NCBI GenBank assembly: GCA_029856055.1
Contig: JAHQWF010000123.1
Span: forward strand, 1 to 18,930
Source of the DNA: Candidatus Njordarchaeota archaeon
Lineage (GTDB): Archaea > Asgardarchaeota > Njordarchaeia > Njordarchaeales > Njordarchaeaceae
Direction of reading: 5' to 3'
DNA: 18,930 bases
A model generated the notes under the pieces. That model saw nothing but the letters and a program-made list of their open reading frames with translations. It was not told the origin of the DNA and did no database searches. Below, piece after piece: positions 1-7,200 of the stretch (positions within the stretch are counted from its first letter, which is position 1; each line of letters starts with the position of its first letter). The position numbers and the translations under genes were made by a program.

Positions 1-1
1 A

Positions 2-235
2 TTTAGGTTAAATCTATATCTTAAGGAAGTACTCCATTTTGAATCAGCTAGTGATGTGGTAGAAGAGTTGATTAGGTATTATTTTGCTAAACAATTGAAA
101 TTATTTAGTGAAAAAAACGAAATTCTTTTGTTAAGCGCTGTACTACAAAGAAAAAGAGTTGGATTAGATAATTTATTAAAAGTTAGAAAGTTAATAACAA
201 ATTTATGGGAATATATTAGTACTTCAGCCACTTAA
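2..235 (+). CDS. C-terminal fragment of an unidentified protein
   Basis: An open frame enters from the left edge and runs for 77 codons to a TAA stop at 233-235. The fragment is rich in Leu, Lys, Glu and Val, has no cysteines, and looks all-helical, with amphipathic stretches such as ASDVVEELIRYYFAKQLKLF. The codon use matches the neighbouring genes. It lies 57 bp upstream of the RecJ-like gene on the same strand, so it may be the first member of the same transcript. In many archaea a uS15 gene precedes the RecJ-like gene, but this fragment does not look like uS15. I do not recognise the family, and no function is assigned. Confidence 0.6.
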   Translation, partial: FRLNLYLKEVLHFESASDVVEELIRYYFAKQLKLFSEKNEILLLSAVLQRKRVGLDNLLKVRKLITNLWEYISTSAT

Positions 236-292
236 AACGTTTCGCAAAGTAAATGTTAAATCAAAATGAAAAATAATGCATTGGAGAGATAA

Positions 293-1747
293 ATGTACGA
301 ATCAATTAGAGACTTTCTCTCATTAGCTCGATCACTAAAAACCGCCGCAAAACATTTGATGACATCTGATGACGTAATCTACATCTTATCTCATATAGAT
401 GCTGATGGAATTACATGTGCATCAATATTAGCTCAATTACTGTATCTAATCGGAAAACCCTTCGTTCTCAAATTTGTAAATAGGTTAAATATGGAATTCT
501 TGAAAAAATTCGATAGCGAAATAGAGCCCAGAGAAGTGATGTTTTGTGATCTAGGTAGTGGACAACTCGATCTAATTTCGAATTATCTTAGTAAGGCTCG
601 TAGAGTATTTATCTTAGATCACCATGTACCCATCCATAACTATTCGAAAATTCACGATGAAGCTCCCTTCAAGGTAATTCATGTAAATCCTAGGTTTTAT
701 GGGTACAATGGAGGCTCAGAAATTAGTTCATCAAGCTTATCATACTTACTGTCAAGGGTTTTTGCGGGAAAAATAAAAGATGTCATTAATTTCACAAAGT
801 ATGCCGTGATAGGAGCTTTAGGCGATAATCAAGATGTGGGTGAAAAAAGGTCTTTAATTGGCCTAAACTCTTTGATAGTTAATGAAGCAAAGCAAAATGA
901 GATAATAGAGGAGAAAATAGATCTTCTAATCCTAGGTAGAAAATCAAAACCACTATATCAAGCTTTAGCTGAAACATATAATCCAATTTTACCTGGCATA
1001 ACAGGCAGTCTTGAAGGTGCATTAAAGTTCATTAATAACATTGGTTTAGGGGCTGGTAGGCTTGATATGGATAGCATAACTCTTGATGATCTAAATGAAA
1101 AACAGAAAGCTATACTGCTCGAGAAACTCATTGAAAGAGTGTCTCTATCGTTCGGCGGGAAAATTTCTGTAGAAGAAATAAAGAATATGTTAATAGGATA
1201 TGTATATTTACTAAAAAATGAGGACAAACCTATGCTTGCTGATGCAAGAGAGTTTTCAACACTCTTGAACGCTTGCGGAAAGTTAGGGCAACCACAGGTA
1301 GGGGTTGCGCTAATCATAAGTGAGAAAGATAAGTTCTATGATCAATCTATATCCCTTTATAAACGATACAAATATTCCATATCAGAAGGCATTAAGAAAA
1401 GCAGAGAATCATTAAAGGATCATGGTCGTATTAAAGTAATAGATGGAGAAAGTTGGTTAGATGAGAACTTAACGAGCACAGTTGCATCTATAATGTCTCA
1501 GAATCTGCTTAATGGAGATATCCTTGTTGTTTTTAGCCAGAAAATTAACAATCACGTTAAAATCTCTTTACGTAAATTGCGAGGGTCAGGGATTAACAAC
1601 TTGCGTGAACTTCTAATTAGAGTTCTTGACGAGTTAAAATGTGGCGAGGGTGGAGGCCATGAAGATGCTGCTGGTGCATATATACCAGTTGAAAAAAAGG
1701 ATGAATTCATTAAATTGTTAAAGAAAATAATGCCAATGGTTGTTTGA
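293..1747 (+). CDS. recJ: RecJ-like DHH-family phosphoesterase (single-strand-specific nuclease)
   Basis: A 484-residue protein of the archaeal RecJ/GAN type. Visible motifs: HIDADG at residues 34-39 (DHH motif I), Asp86 in FCDLGSG (motif II), DHH at 109-111 in FILDHHVP (motif III, metal-binding), GALGDNQD around 175-181 (motif IV), and the DHHA1 nucleic-acid-binding domain with the GGGH signature at 453-456. All metal-coordinating positions look intact, so an active Mn/Mg-dependent exonuclease is expected. In archaea these proteins act in DNA replication or repair (the GAN form binds GINS51) or in RNA turnover; sequence alone does not separate these roles. A GINS51 gene lies 3 kb away. The ATG is preceded by a GGAGAG ribosome binding site. 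The stop (TGA, 1745-1747) is one base before the Pcc1 ATG, so the two are probably translationally coupled. Confidence 0.9.
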   Translation: MYESIRDFLSLARSLKTAAKHLMTSDDVIYILSHIDADGITCASILAQLLYLIGKPFVLKFVNRLNMEFLKKFDSEIEPREVMFCDLGSGQLDLISNYLSKARRVFILDHHVPIHNYSKIHDEAPFKVIHVNPRFYGYNGGSEISSSSLSYLLSRVFAGKIKDVINFTKYAVIGALGDNQDVGEKRSLIGLNSLIVNEAKQNEIIEEKIDLLILGRKSKPLYQALAETYNPILPGITGSLEGALKFINNIGLGAGRLDMDSITLDDLNEKQKAILLEKLIERVSLSFGGKISVEEIKNMLIGYVYLLKNEDKPMLADAREFSTLLNACGKLGQPQVGVALIISEKDKFYDQSISLYKRYKYSISEGIKKSRESLKDHGRIKVIDGESWLDENLTSTVASIMSQNLLNGDILVVFSQKINNHVKISLRKLRGSGINNLRELLIRVLDELKCGEGGGHEDAAGAYIPVEKKDEFIKLLKKIMPMVV

Positions 1748-1748
1748 T

Positions 1749-2093
1749 ATGATAAGGGAATTATCAGTTGTAGTTGTAATTACTTGTAGAAACGAAAAAA
1801 TCTTGAAGGCGCTTCATGAATCAACAAACCCTGAAAATAAATTAGCTCCAGAAAGCATAAAAATTCATCAAATCATTAAAAAGAAAAAACTCATTTTTAG
1901 CTCAAGCATCTCAACTCCGAGATCTCCGATAAAGTTGATAGATAGTTTTAGACGAACGGTTGATGATTTTATATTTTCATTACATTTAGCGTACAAAAGT
2001 ATAAGGGAGGCGAATAAATACGCAAAAAACGAAATTTTATGCAACAACAGAGAGGGGCATAGAAGATCTAGTGGCAAAAGATCTAGAAACTGA
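1749..2093 (+). CDS. pcc1: KEOPS complex subunit Pcc1
   Basis: A 114-residue protein matching Pcc1/CTAG family architecture: a beta-rich first half, then a strand ending in a Pro/Leu segment and a long helix with TVDDFIFSLHLAYKSI, the typical Pcc1 helix. Pcc1 is the dimerisation subunit of KEOPS, which with Kae1, Bud32 and Cgi121 makes t6A37 on ANN-decoding tRNAs. I start at ATG 1749 rather than the TTG at 1740, because it follows the RecJ-like stop by one base. The family core ends near residue 85-90. The remaining ~25 residues are a basic, Arg/Asn-rich tail, and their codons are also read in another frame as the apparent N-terminus of the next gene. The tail may therefore be a by-product of overlap rather than a functional extension. 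Confidence 0.82.
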   Translation: MIRELSVVVVITCRNEKILKALHESTNPENKLAPESIKIHQIIKKKKLIFSSSISTPRSPIKLIDSFRRTVDDFIFSLHLAYKSIREANKYAKNEILCNNREGHRRSSGKRSRN

Positions 2094-3177
2094 ATTTGGA
2101 ATACAATGCGAAATTCGACAACTAAAAGGAAAAGTTTTCTTTGAAGGATCCTTAAAACTCATCCCTATATTAAACTTTACGGCACGTTCTATTAATCGTG
2201 TAGTAGTTTTATTAGCCTACGAGGATAACATAGAGAGTCTAGAAGATATCAAAGAAGTAGTTAATAATACAGATTGGTCAAACTATATTGATAAGAAACA
2301 AACAATCGCTGTAAAATCGGAAAGAGTTGGTCAACATAAATTTACATCACTAGATATGTCTAAAATAATTGGTCAAACAATTATCGAGAACCTTAAGCGG
2401 AGTTTTGGTGTTCCGATTCGAGTTAATTTAGAATCGCCCGATGTAAAGATAATTGCTGAATTAATTAACAAGACATTTGTATTGGGCATAGATACTAGTG
2501 GTCTATCTCTCCACATTAGGCGTTATAGAGTATACAATCACCCTATGCCCATTAGGACAACATTAGCTTATACTTTAGTACGATTATCTGATTGGAAAGA
2601 AAGTGAAATTCTCGTTGATCCTACCTGTGGTGGAGGAACTATCCCTATTGAAGCAGCCTTATTTGCTAGAAAGATACCGCCAGTAAAATTCCGAGAAAAT
2701 GATTATTTGTTATACAAATTAAAATTTCTCAATAAGGAAGTTATAGACGAGATAAAAAAAGAAATTTTAAGCGTAATTAAATATGATAAGACTTACGAGA
2801 TCTTTGGCATGGATATAAATATAAAGCATATTAAAGGAGCAATGAAAAATGCTAAAAACGCTGGAGTAAACGACACGATCTCTTTTATTCAAGGTAATGC
2901 TGAGAGATTAACGAATTATTTTGCACCAAATTCAGTTGATAAGATTGTGTCTAATCCACCATACAGTTTACCTAATAAATCAAGACTAAGGAAGTTTTAT
3001 AATAAATTTATAAAGAGCGTGCACGACGTCTTAAGACCTGGGGGTAAAAGCGTAATAATCACATCAGAGATAGGTCTAATGAAACGAACGCTTAAAGAGT
3101 ATAATTTTGATTATACGGTGAGAAGAATCTTTAGATATGGTAAATTAAGCACAGGTATTTTTATAGTCAATAAATAA
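2071..3177 (+). CDS. trm14: THUMP-domain tRNA (guanine-N2) methyltransferase, Trm14-like
   Basis: A class I SAM-dependent methyltransferase of the COG0116 group. Counting from GTG 2071 (368 residues), an N-terminal ferredoxin-like/THUMP region (to about 150) is followed by the Rossmann domain with DPTCGGGTIPIEAAL at 183-197 (SAM-binding motif I) and the catalytic NPPY at 295-298, typical of amino-group (N2-guanine) methylation. Archaeal Trm14 makes m2G6 in tRNA; the related TrmG10 acts at G10, and the assignment between them is from overall resemblance only. The frame stays open upstream to a TAA at 2002-2004 and encodes KFYATTERGIEDLVAKDL, which looks like the usual THUMP-protein beginning, but this stretch holds no ATG, GTG or TTG before 2071. 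A GGGAGG at 2005-2010 sits 3 nt before an ATA (2014) and 9 nt before an ACG (2020). The true start is thus probably upstream and non-standard, or the assembly has an error. Confidence 0.82.
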   Translation: MAKDLETEFGIQCEIRQLKGKVFFEGSLKLIPILNFTARSINRVVVLLAYEDNIESLEDIKEVVNNTDWSNYIDKKQTIAVKSERVGQHKFTSLDMSKIIGQTIIENLKRSFGVPIRVNLESPDVKIIAELINKTFVLGIDTSGLSLHIRRYRVYNHPMPIRTTLAYTLVRLSDWKESEILVDPTCGGGTIPIEAALFARKIPPVKFRENDYLLYKLKFLNKEVIDEIKKEILSVIKYDKTYEIFGMDINIKHIKGAMKNAKNAGVNDTISFIQGNAERLTNYFAPNSVDKIVSNPPYSLPNKSRLRKFYNKFIKSVHDVLRPGGKSVIITSEIGLMKRTLKEYNFDYTVRRIFRYGKLSTGIFIVNK

Positions 3178-3204
3178 AAAATCAGCGGGAATATTGAAGA
3201 TCAA

Positions 3205-3316
3205 TAAGTTTATATGATCTTTGGTTCGTTATCAATATAACCTTGTGATCAGAAAAGTAATATTACTTAACTAACATCGGCTTGAACTCTTGTAAAAAAC
3301 GAGTTTAAGTTAAATA
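3205..3316 (+). promoter_or_regulatory. Promoter/operator region upstream of the PAC2 gene
   Basis: The 176-bp gap 3178-3353 has two TATA-like boxes on the plus strand: AAGTTTATATGAT at 3206-3218 and TTTAAGTTAAATA at 3304-3316, the latter about 38 nt before the PAC2 ATG and the more likely driver of it. Between them lie a perfect 14-bp palindrome, AAGTAATATTACTT (3255-3268), and an inverted repeat TTGAACTC/GAGTTTAA (3282-3289 and 3301-3308, one G-T mismatch) that overlaps the second TATA-like box. An operator for a dimeric repressor is plausible. No experimental support is available. Confidence 0.4.
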
Positions 3317-3353
3317 CGAAAAATTGGAATTTTCTTTAACTAAGGTGTGAAAA

Positions 3354-4163
3354 ATGTCAGAAAGAAAAACTAACATTATGACAGAGAATACAGAGACTAG
3401 TGATATCAAGATATTAATCGACGACATTAGGCGGTTAAAAAATAAAATACTAATTACGGGATTTCATGGACTAGGAGGAATTGGCCATTTAACAGTTAGA
3501 TATATTGCAGAAAGCTCTTTAAAACAAGGTGTTGGTAGGAAAATTGGTTATATTGTAAGTAGAATAATGCCCCCTTTCGTTGAGGTATTAAATAACGGAT
3601 ATTTTGGATCCCCGTACGAGTTAATAGAAGTCGGAGATGCAGTTTTATTATTGATAAGATTTCAACCTACACTAGAAGAACAAGCGTTACTAGCTGATGA
3701 AATGACTAAACTGGCCGAGAAAGCAGAATTAAGAGCTATTTTATTAATGGGCGGGATCGATATAACGGCATTCCAAGACACTGACGATGTTCCCATTGTA
3801 TATGTCTCTAATGACATATTTAAATTGAACATCATTGAGAATAACGATAAATGGGATATATCTGTCGCTCCTAAAGGGATATTTGTAACTGGAGGCGTCG
3901 CATTATTTTTGACATATGCTACTCATAAAAATATCCCAGCAGCAGCTATTTTCGCTCCAACTGAGAAAGGAGTTATAAACAGAGCCCAAGCTCTACGCCT
4001 TGCAAAGAAAATAATAAATTTACTCAATCTACCAGTGAGTCTAGATGAAATAGAAAAAGAAATTGAAGAGACAGCAGACATGCTTAAAAAAATGCAGGAA
4101 AAAATCTTGAGAGAGGCTCAGAAAGAGCAAACATCAGAAGATTTGTCAGAGTTATTTACGTAG
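3354..4163 (+). CDS. PAC2-family protein (proteasome assembly chaperone family)
   Basis: A 269-residue protein with a PAC2 domain: LKNKILITGFHGLGGIGHLT near the N-terminus, a central SRIMPPF segment, an ALLADEMTKLAEK helix, then LLMGGID, and GGVALFLTYATHKNIPAAAIFAPT further on. The C-terminal ~55 residues form a charged, probably coiled-coil helix (EIEKEIEETADMLKKMQEKI). This layout matches COG2047 archaeal homologues of the eukaryotic 20S proteasome assembly chaperone. A role in proteasome assembly or ATP-independent chaperoning is inferred from the family, not shown here. Two ATGs are possible (3354 and 3378). I use 3354, preceded by AAGGTGTGA; the PAC2 fold itself begins after either. The gene appears to be monocistronic. 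Confidence 0.85.
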   Translation: MSERKTNIMTENTETSDIKILIDDIRRLKNKILITGFHGLGGIGHLTVRYIAESSLKQGVGRKIGYIVSRIMPPFVEVLNNGYFGSPYELIEVGDAVLLLIRFQPTLEEQALLADEMTKLAEKAELRAILLMGGIDITAFQDTDDVPIVYVSNDIFKLNIIENNDKWDISVAPKGIFVTGGVALFLTYATHKNIPAAAIFAPTEKGVINRAQALRLAKKIINLLNLPVSLDEIEKEIEETADMLKKMQEKILREAQKEQTSEDLSELFT

Positions 4164-4309
4164 ATATAATGTAGCAAAAATTTCAGGGCATAAGGTATGA
4201 AATGATATGGACTCATGACTACCATTAAGTTAATCAACTTACTACATATTCGGATAAATCATTAATGATAAATCAACCTTGATATATATGTTAGGCATTA
4301 TAATATCTC

Positions 4310-4834
4310 TTATATAATATCTAGTTCTTCCAAAGCCTTCAACAATTCATCTTTTTCTTTCTTCAATTCTTCGGTCTTTGCTTCTTGAGCACCCCTGATA
4401 GTACTTAATCCCATATCCATGGATTCTGGTTTTTTCGTCTCTTTGACCTCCTTGGTTTCCTCAATAGGAGGTACAGGTGGGGGTGTAGGTATCTCTTCTG
4501 ATGCAGCTCCAGATTCAGACAATTCCACACCTAATTCTTTTGCTAGTTCTATAAATTCTGGTTCACCTAAGACTTCTGCACCTTCCTCAACTGCTGGTAT
4601 TTCTGGTTCTTTCATAATTTTTTGAGGATGTGTTGGTAGTATGCTTTCCTCCATTTTTTTTATCCTCGAATCCAGATATTGGAGGCTTTTTTCAATTCTG
4701 CTTATTCTTTTTTCTAATTCAGACATATTTGCCTGTAGTTCCCTTGTTACTTTTACTATGTTTATGACCGCTTCTCGCAACTTAATTATGAATTCTCTTG
4801 CTGGGATCTTCTTCTTAGCCAAATTTGACACCAT
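4310..4834 (-). CDS. Coiled-coil protein of unknown function
   Basis: A 174-residue, strongly charged protein. Residues ~10-66 form a predicted long helix with heptad-like spacing (VTRELQANMSELEKRISRIE). A low-complexity Pro/Glu-rich linker follows (with PTPPPVPPIEE), and the protein ends in a second charged helix, KEKDELLKALEELDII. There is no signal peptide, membrane segment or catalytic motif. It lies downstream of GINS51 on the same strand with a 141-bp gap containing its own TATA-like sequence (CTTATATTTTTATATG on the minus strand, about 4890-4905), so it may be transcribed separately. A scaffold or adaptor role would fit helix-linker-helix architecture, but I do not recognise the family. 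The ATG has no clear Shine-Dalgarno sequence, so it may be leaderless. Confidence 0.72.
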   Translation of the reverse strand: MVSNLAKKKIPAREFIIKLREAVINIVKVTRELQANMSELEKRISRIEKSLQYLDSRIKKMEESILPTHPQKIMKEPEIPAVEEGAEVLGEPEFIELAKELGVELSESGAASEEIPTPPPVPPIEETKEVKETKKPESMDMGLSTIRGAQEAKTEELKKEKDELLKALEELDII

Positions 4835-4975
4835 GCATGTTTGAAAAGTAATAGAGCGTCATTTTATGCTGATATGTCTTTTATCATATAAAAATATAAG
4901 TTTAATTCTGATTAAAAAGGTTAGTTTTACAATTAGCGTCTTGTACTTATTTGACCTTTGGAATAATTTTGATCC

Positions 4976-5566
4976 TTATTTCAAAGAAAACAGCTTAATG
5001 GTTTTAAATAACTTAAAATTAGTTTTAGGAATCATTGCTAAATCTCCTCTTGATATGCCACGGTATACCAATCCATCTAAGCCTATAAATGCCGAAACTT
5101 CATCTTCCGACACTATTAATTCGTATTCTATCTTTCCCTTTTCTATCTTTATGCTCTCGTCTTCTATAATTTTCAAATCTTCTTCAATCAATGATTCGCT
5201 AATTTCTTCTACCTTAAACTCTTTTAAGATAGGTTTAATTAGTTGAACTATTCTTTTTTCATGCGGAAGCAAAATATTATAATCGATGCTCTCATCACTT
5301 ACTAAGGCGCCTATTATTTTTTCGATTCTCACACTCCATATATCATGGATTATATGTTGTAACAGTTCTATTTCTCTTTTCCTAATGCTCCTAATTAATT
5401 CATTATTAATTTTTCTTACCTTGTCTCGTTCTTGGTCCAAATACATTAATACATGTGTTAGCTTAAAGCTATCTAATTCTTGAAGCTCTTCGGTAGCTAT
5501 TTCTCTCCCCCACGTGCTTATTAAATACTTTATTAATGTTTCTAGCACAGAATCTTTGTTTTCCAT
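4976..5566 (-). CDS. gins51: GINS complex subunit, Gins51 (Sld5/Psf1-like)
   Basis: A 196-residue protein with the A-then-B domain order of archaeal Gins51. The N-terminal two-thirds is helical (LDQERDKVRKINNELIRSIR, then IIHDIWSVRIEKIIGAL). The C-terminal B domain carries AFIGLDGLVYRGISRGDLAM, matching the conserved small beta domain that ends these proteins, and the pattern PKTNFKLF follows it. GINS joins MCM and, in several archaea, the RecJ-like GAN nuclease into the replicative helicase. I start at ATG 5566, with AAGTGAT just upstream, instead of the TTG at 5581. It is divergent from the Orc1/Cdc6 gene across a 128-bp region, which supports a replication locus. Confidence 0.83.
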   Translation of the reverse strand: MENKDSVLETLIKYLISTWGREIATEELQELDSFKLTHVLMYLDQERDKVRKINNELIRSIRKREIELLQHIIHDIWSVRIEKIIGALVSDESIDYNILLPHEKRIVQLIKPILKEFKVEEISESLIEEDLKIIEDESIKIEKGKIEYELIVSEDEVSAFIGLDGLVYRGISRGDLAMIPKTNFKLFKTIKLFSLK

Positions 5567-5694
5567 AACTATCACTTTCAATTAGGGTAAAATAAATGCT
5601 AGAATTGGTAAGGTTTAAAATCATTGATAGTTTTTATATTTAATCATATCTATATACTATTGTTCTAGGTAAATTGAAAATAAAAGTGATTATC
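5567..5694. promoter_or_regulatory. Divergent promoter region between gins51 and orc1/cdc6
   Basis: The 128-bp AT-rich spacer holds TTTTTATATTTAA (5632-5644), a TATA-like element about 50 nt before the Orc1/Cdc6 ATG. The two gene starts carry near-mirror leaders: AATTGAAAGTGATAGTTATG reading left into gins51, and AATTGAAAATAAAAGTGATT ahead of the orc1/cdc6 ATG. Both place GTGAT as a ribosome binding site. Initiator genes often lie next to origins, but I found no recognisable ORB/mini-ORB repeat here, so I do not call an origin. Confidence 0.4.
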
Positions 5695-6897
5695 ATGAAA
5701 AAAATATTGATTCATCCTGAAACCCTAGAGCACTCTTTTACACCCCCAAGCTTGCCTCACAGAGAAAAAGAGAGACAACTACTAGTAAAACGATTTGTTA
5801 ATCTTTTTGAGTCTAGTGAATCATATACTTCTTGGGTAATTTATGGTCATTCTGGTGTCGGTAAAACAGTTTTGTCTTGGCGTGTAGAAAAAGATTTACG
5901 TGAAGTATTTGGTGAGAATATATTAGTTGCTTACGTGAATTGCAGACAAAGTAGGAAAGTCTACAGAGTTCTTGTTGAAATAGTAAAACAAATTGAGAAA
6001 TCAGTGCCTGAGAAGGGTCTTTCGAGAGAAGACTTAATGACTCTATTGTTTCAGTTAACAGCTGAAAAGACAGGCAAACTGCTACTCATATTAGATGAAC
6101 TTGGTGTTTTATTAACTGACCCCGAAGCTGAGAAAACTATAGACATGTTATATAGCTTATCCCGCTTTTCAGAGAGGTTTAGAGATTTAGAGAACAGACT
6201 ACAAATAGGGGTCATTTCGATAGTAGCTAAAACTCATGAATATTTATTTTATCAATGGTTAGATAAAGCTACGAGAGCCTCATTTGTGAAATCTGAAATA
6301 AGTTTATCTAGGTATCGTAAAGAGGAGTTATTTAACATATTGCGGTTTAGGGCTTCTTTAGCGTTTAGACCTAACAGTGTGACTGACGATGCTATTGACT
6401 TGATAGCAAGCTTTGCAGCAGATAGAGGAGAAGGCAACGCACGTATCGCAGTAGATATTCTTAGAAGTGCTGGAGAGTATGCAAATGAAAAAGGTGATGA
6501 ACAACTTGATGCTGAACATGTTAGAGAGATCCTTAAATATCACCCTCATATGTCAAGAGTAGACTCTGAAATTTTCGATACGCTTGACAAGCACAAGCTA
6601 GTTCTATTGCTTAGCATAATAAGAGCGCTGAAAGCTCATGGAGGGAGCTACATAACTAGGTTACAACTGGGAGAGTATTATAGAGTATTATGCGAAGAAT
6701 ACTATGAGAAACCTCGGAGAACTACTCAGTTACTTAGATATATAAAAGAGCTAGGTCAAGAATTCCCAGGAGTTATAGATGTAGAAGTAAGTGGAAAAAA
6801 TCAGAGAGGGAGATCAACAAGAATCCGTGTTAATGTGCCTTTAGATTCACTAGAGGACCATGTAATTAAAGTACTTGGTAAAAGATACAGGGAGTAA
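5695..6897 (+). CDS. cdc6: Orc1/Cdc6-family replication initiator ATPase
   Basis: A 400-residue AAA+ protein with Walker A GHSGVGKT at 51-58, Walker B LLLILDE ending at 135, a sensor-2-type GEGNARIAVDILRSAG (arginine 250) and a C-terminal winged-helix region (about 300-400, including TQLLRYIKELGQEFPGVIDV). This order is that of archaeal Orc1/Cdc6, which binds origin repeats and loads MCM. Oddities: the sensor-1 position, where archaeal homologues usually have a Ser-Asn after a hydrophobic strand, reads VISIVAKTHEY, so the Asn appears replaced. The Walker A loop lacks the usual TGTGKT. It may be a divergent paralog rather than the main initiator. I start at ATG 5695 with AAAGTGATT upstream; a TTG lies at 5674. 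The stop is one base before the next ATG. Confidence 0.85.
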   Translation: MKKILIHPETLEHSFTPPSLPHREKERQLLVKRFVNLFESSESYTSWVIYGHSGVGKTVLSWRVEKDLREVFGENILVAYVNCRQSRKVYRVLVEIVKQIEKSVPEKGLSREDLMTLLFQLTAEKTGKLLLILDELGVLLTDPEAEKTIDMLYSLSRFSERFRDLENRLQIGVISIVAKTHEYLFYQWLDKATRASFVKSEISLSRYRKEELFNILRFRASLAFRPNSVTDDAIDLIASFAADRGEGNARIAVDILRSAGEYANEKGDEQLDAEHVREILKYHPHMSRVDSEIFDTLDKHKLVLLLSIIRALKAHGGSYITRLQLGEYYRVLCEEYYEKPRRTTQLLRYIKELGQEFPGVIDVEVSGKNQRGRSTRIRVNVPLDSLEDHVIKVLGKRYRE

Positions 6898-6898
6898 A

Positions 6899-7174
6899 AT
6901 GAAAGAAGATGCCTCTATTGAGAATATTTTTGGCACCAAAAACAAAGTTAAACTGCTTAAGTTACTGGTAGATCAAGAAATAATATCATTTAGTGAGATA
7001 AGGAAGCATATACATTTGAATCACACAGTATTAAAGAAATATTTAGCCGATTTAAAACATGCTGGAATCATAAGAGAATATGAAATAAATAGATTCAAGA
7101 TCTATAGTATTTCGCATAAAAACAAGCGCGCAAGACTAATAATCCAACTTTTTAAGCAATGGGATACGAAGTAA
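6899..7174 (+). CDS. Small winged-helix DNA-binding protein (ArsR-like)
   Basis: A 91-residue protein that is essentially one winged helix-turn-helix domain: NKVKLLKLLVDQEIISFSEI (helices 1-2), HIHLNHTVLKKYLADLKHAG (recognition helix region), and a wing with IIREYEINRFKIYSIS, followed by a basic C-terminal helix. There is no sensor domain or metal-binding cysteine. The start ATG follows the Orc1/Cdc6 stop by one base, and the ribosome binding site AGGGAG overlaps the end of that gene, so the two are translationally coupled. A regulator of the initiator gene or a DNA-binding partner is plausible but only inferred from linkage. It is convergent with the RIO1 gene, with a 26-bp gap. Confidence 0.78.
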   Translation: MKEDASIENIFGTKNKVKLLKLLVDQEIISFSEIRKHIHLNHTVLKKYLADLKHAGIIREYEINRFKIYSISHKNKRARLIIQLFKQWDTK

Positions 7175-7200
7175 AGTAGGTCTAAGAAATTGTGATGAAT

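Noticed and set aside
958..1317. 119-codon minus-strand open frame inside the RecJ-like gene
   Set aside because: It is antisense to well-conserved coding sequence and shows no recognisable motif.
4164..4309. Possible C/D-box small RNA in the convergent gap after the PAC2 gene
   Set aside because: C-box-like AATGATAA is present, but no matching D box or terminal stem; only a weak TAAGTT/AACTTA hairpin is seen.
4866..5246. 126-codon plus-strand open frame antisense to gins51
   Set aside because: It is Ser/Ile/Phe-rich, without a ribosome binding site, and its composition follows from the complement of the GINS51 codons.
5567..5694. Replication origin in the gins51-cdc6 spacer
   Set aside because: No ORB/mini-ORB repeat or clear unwinding element beyond general AT-richness could be identified.
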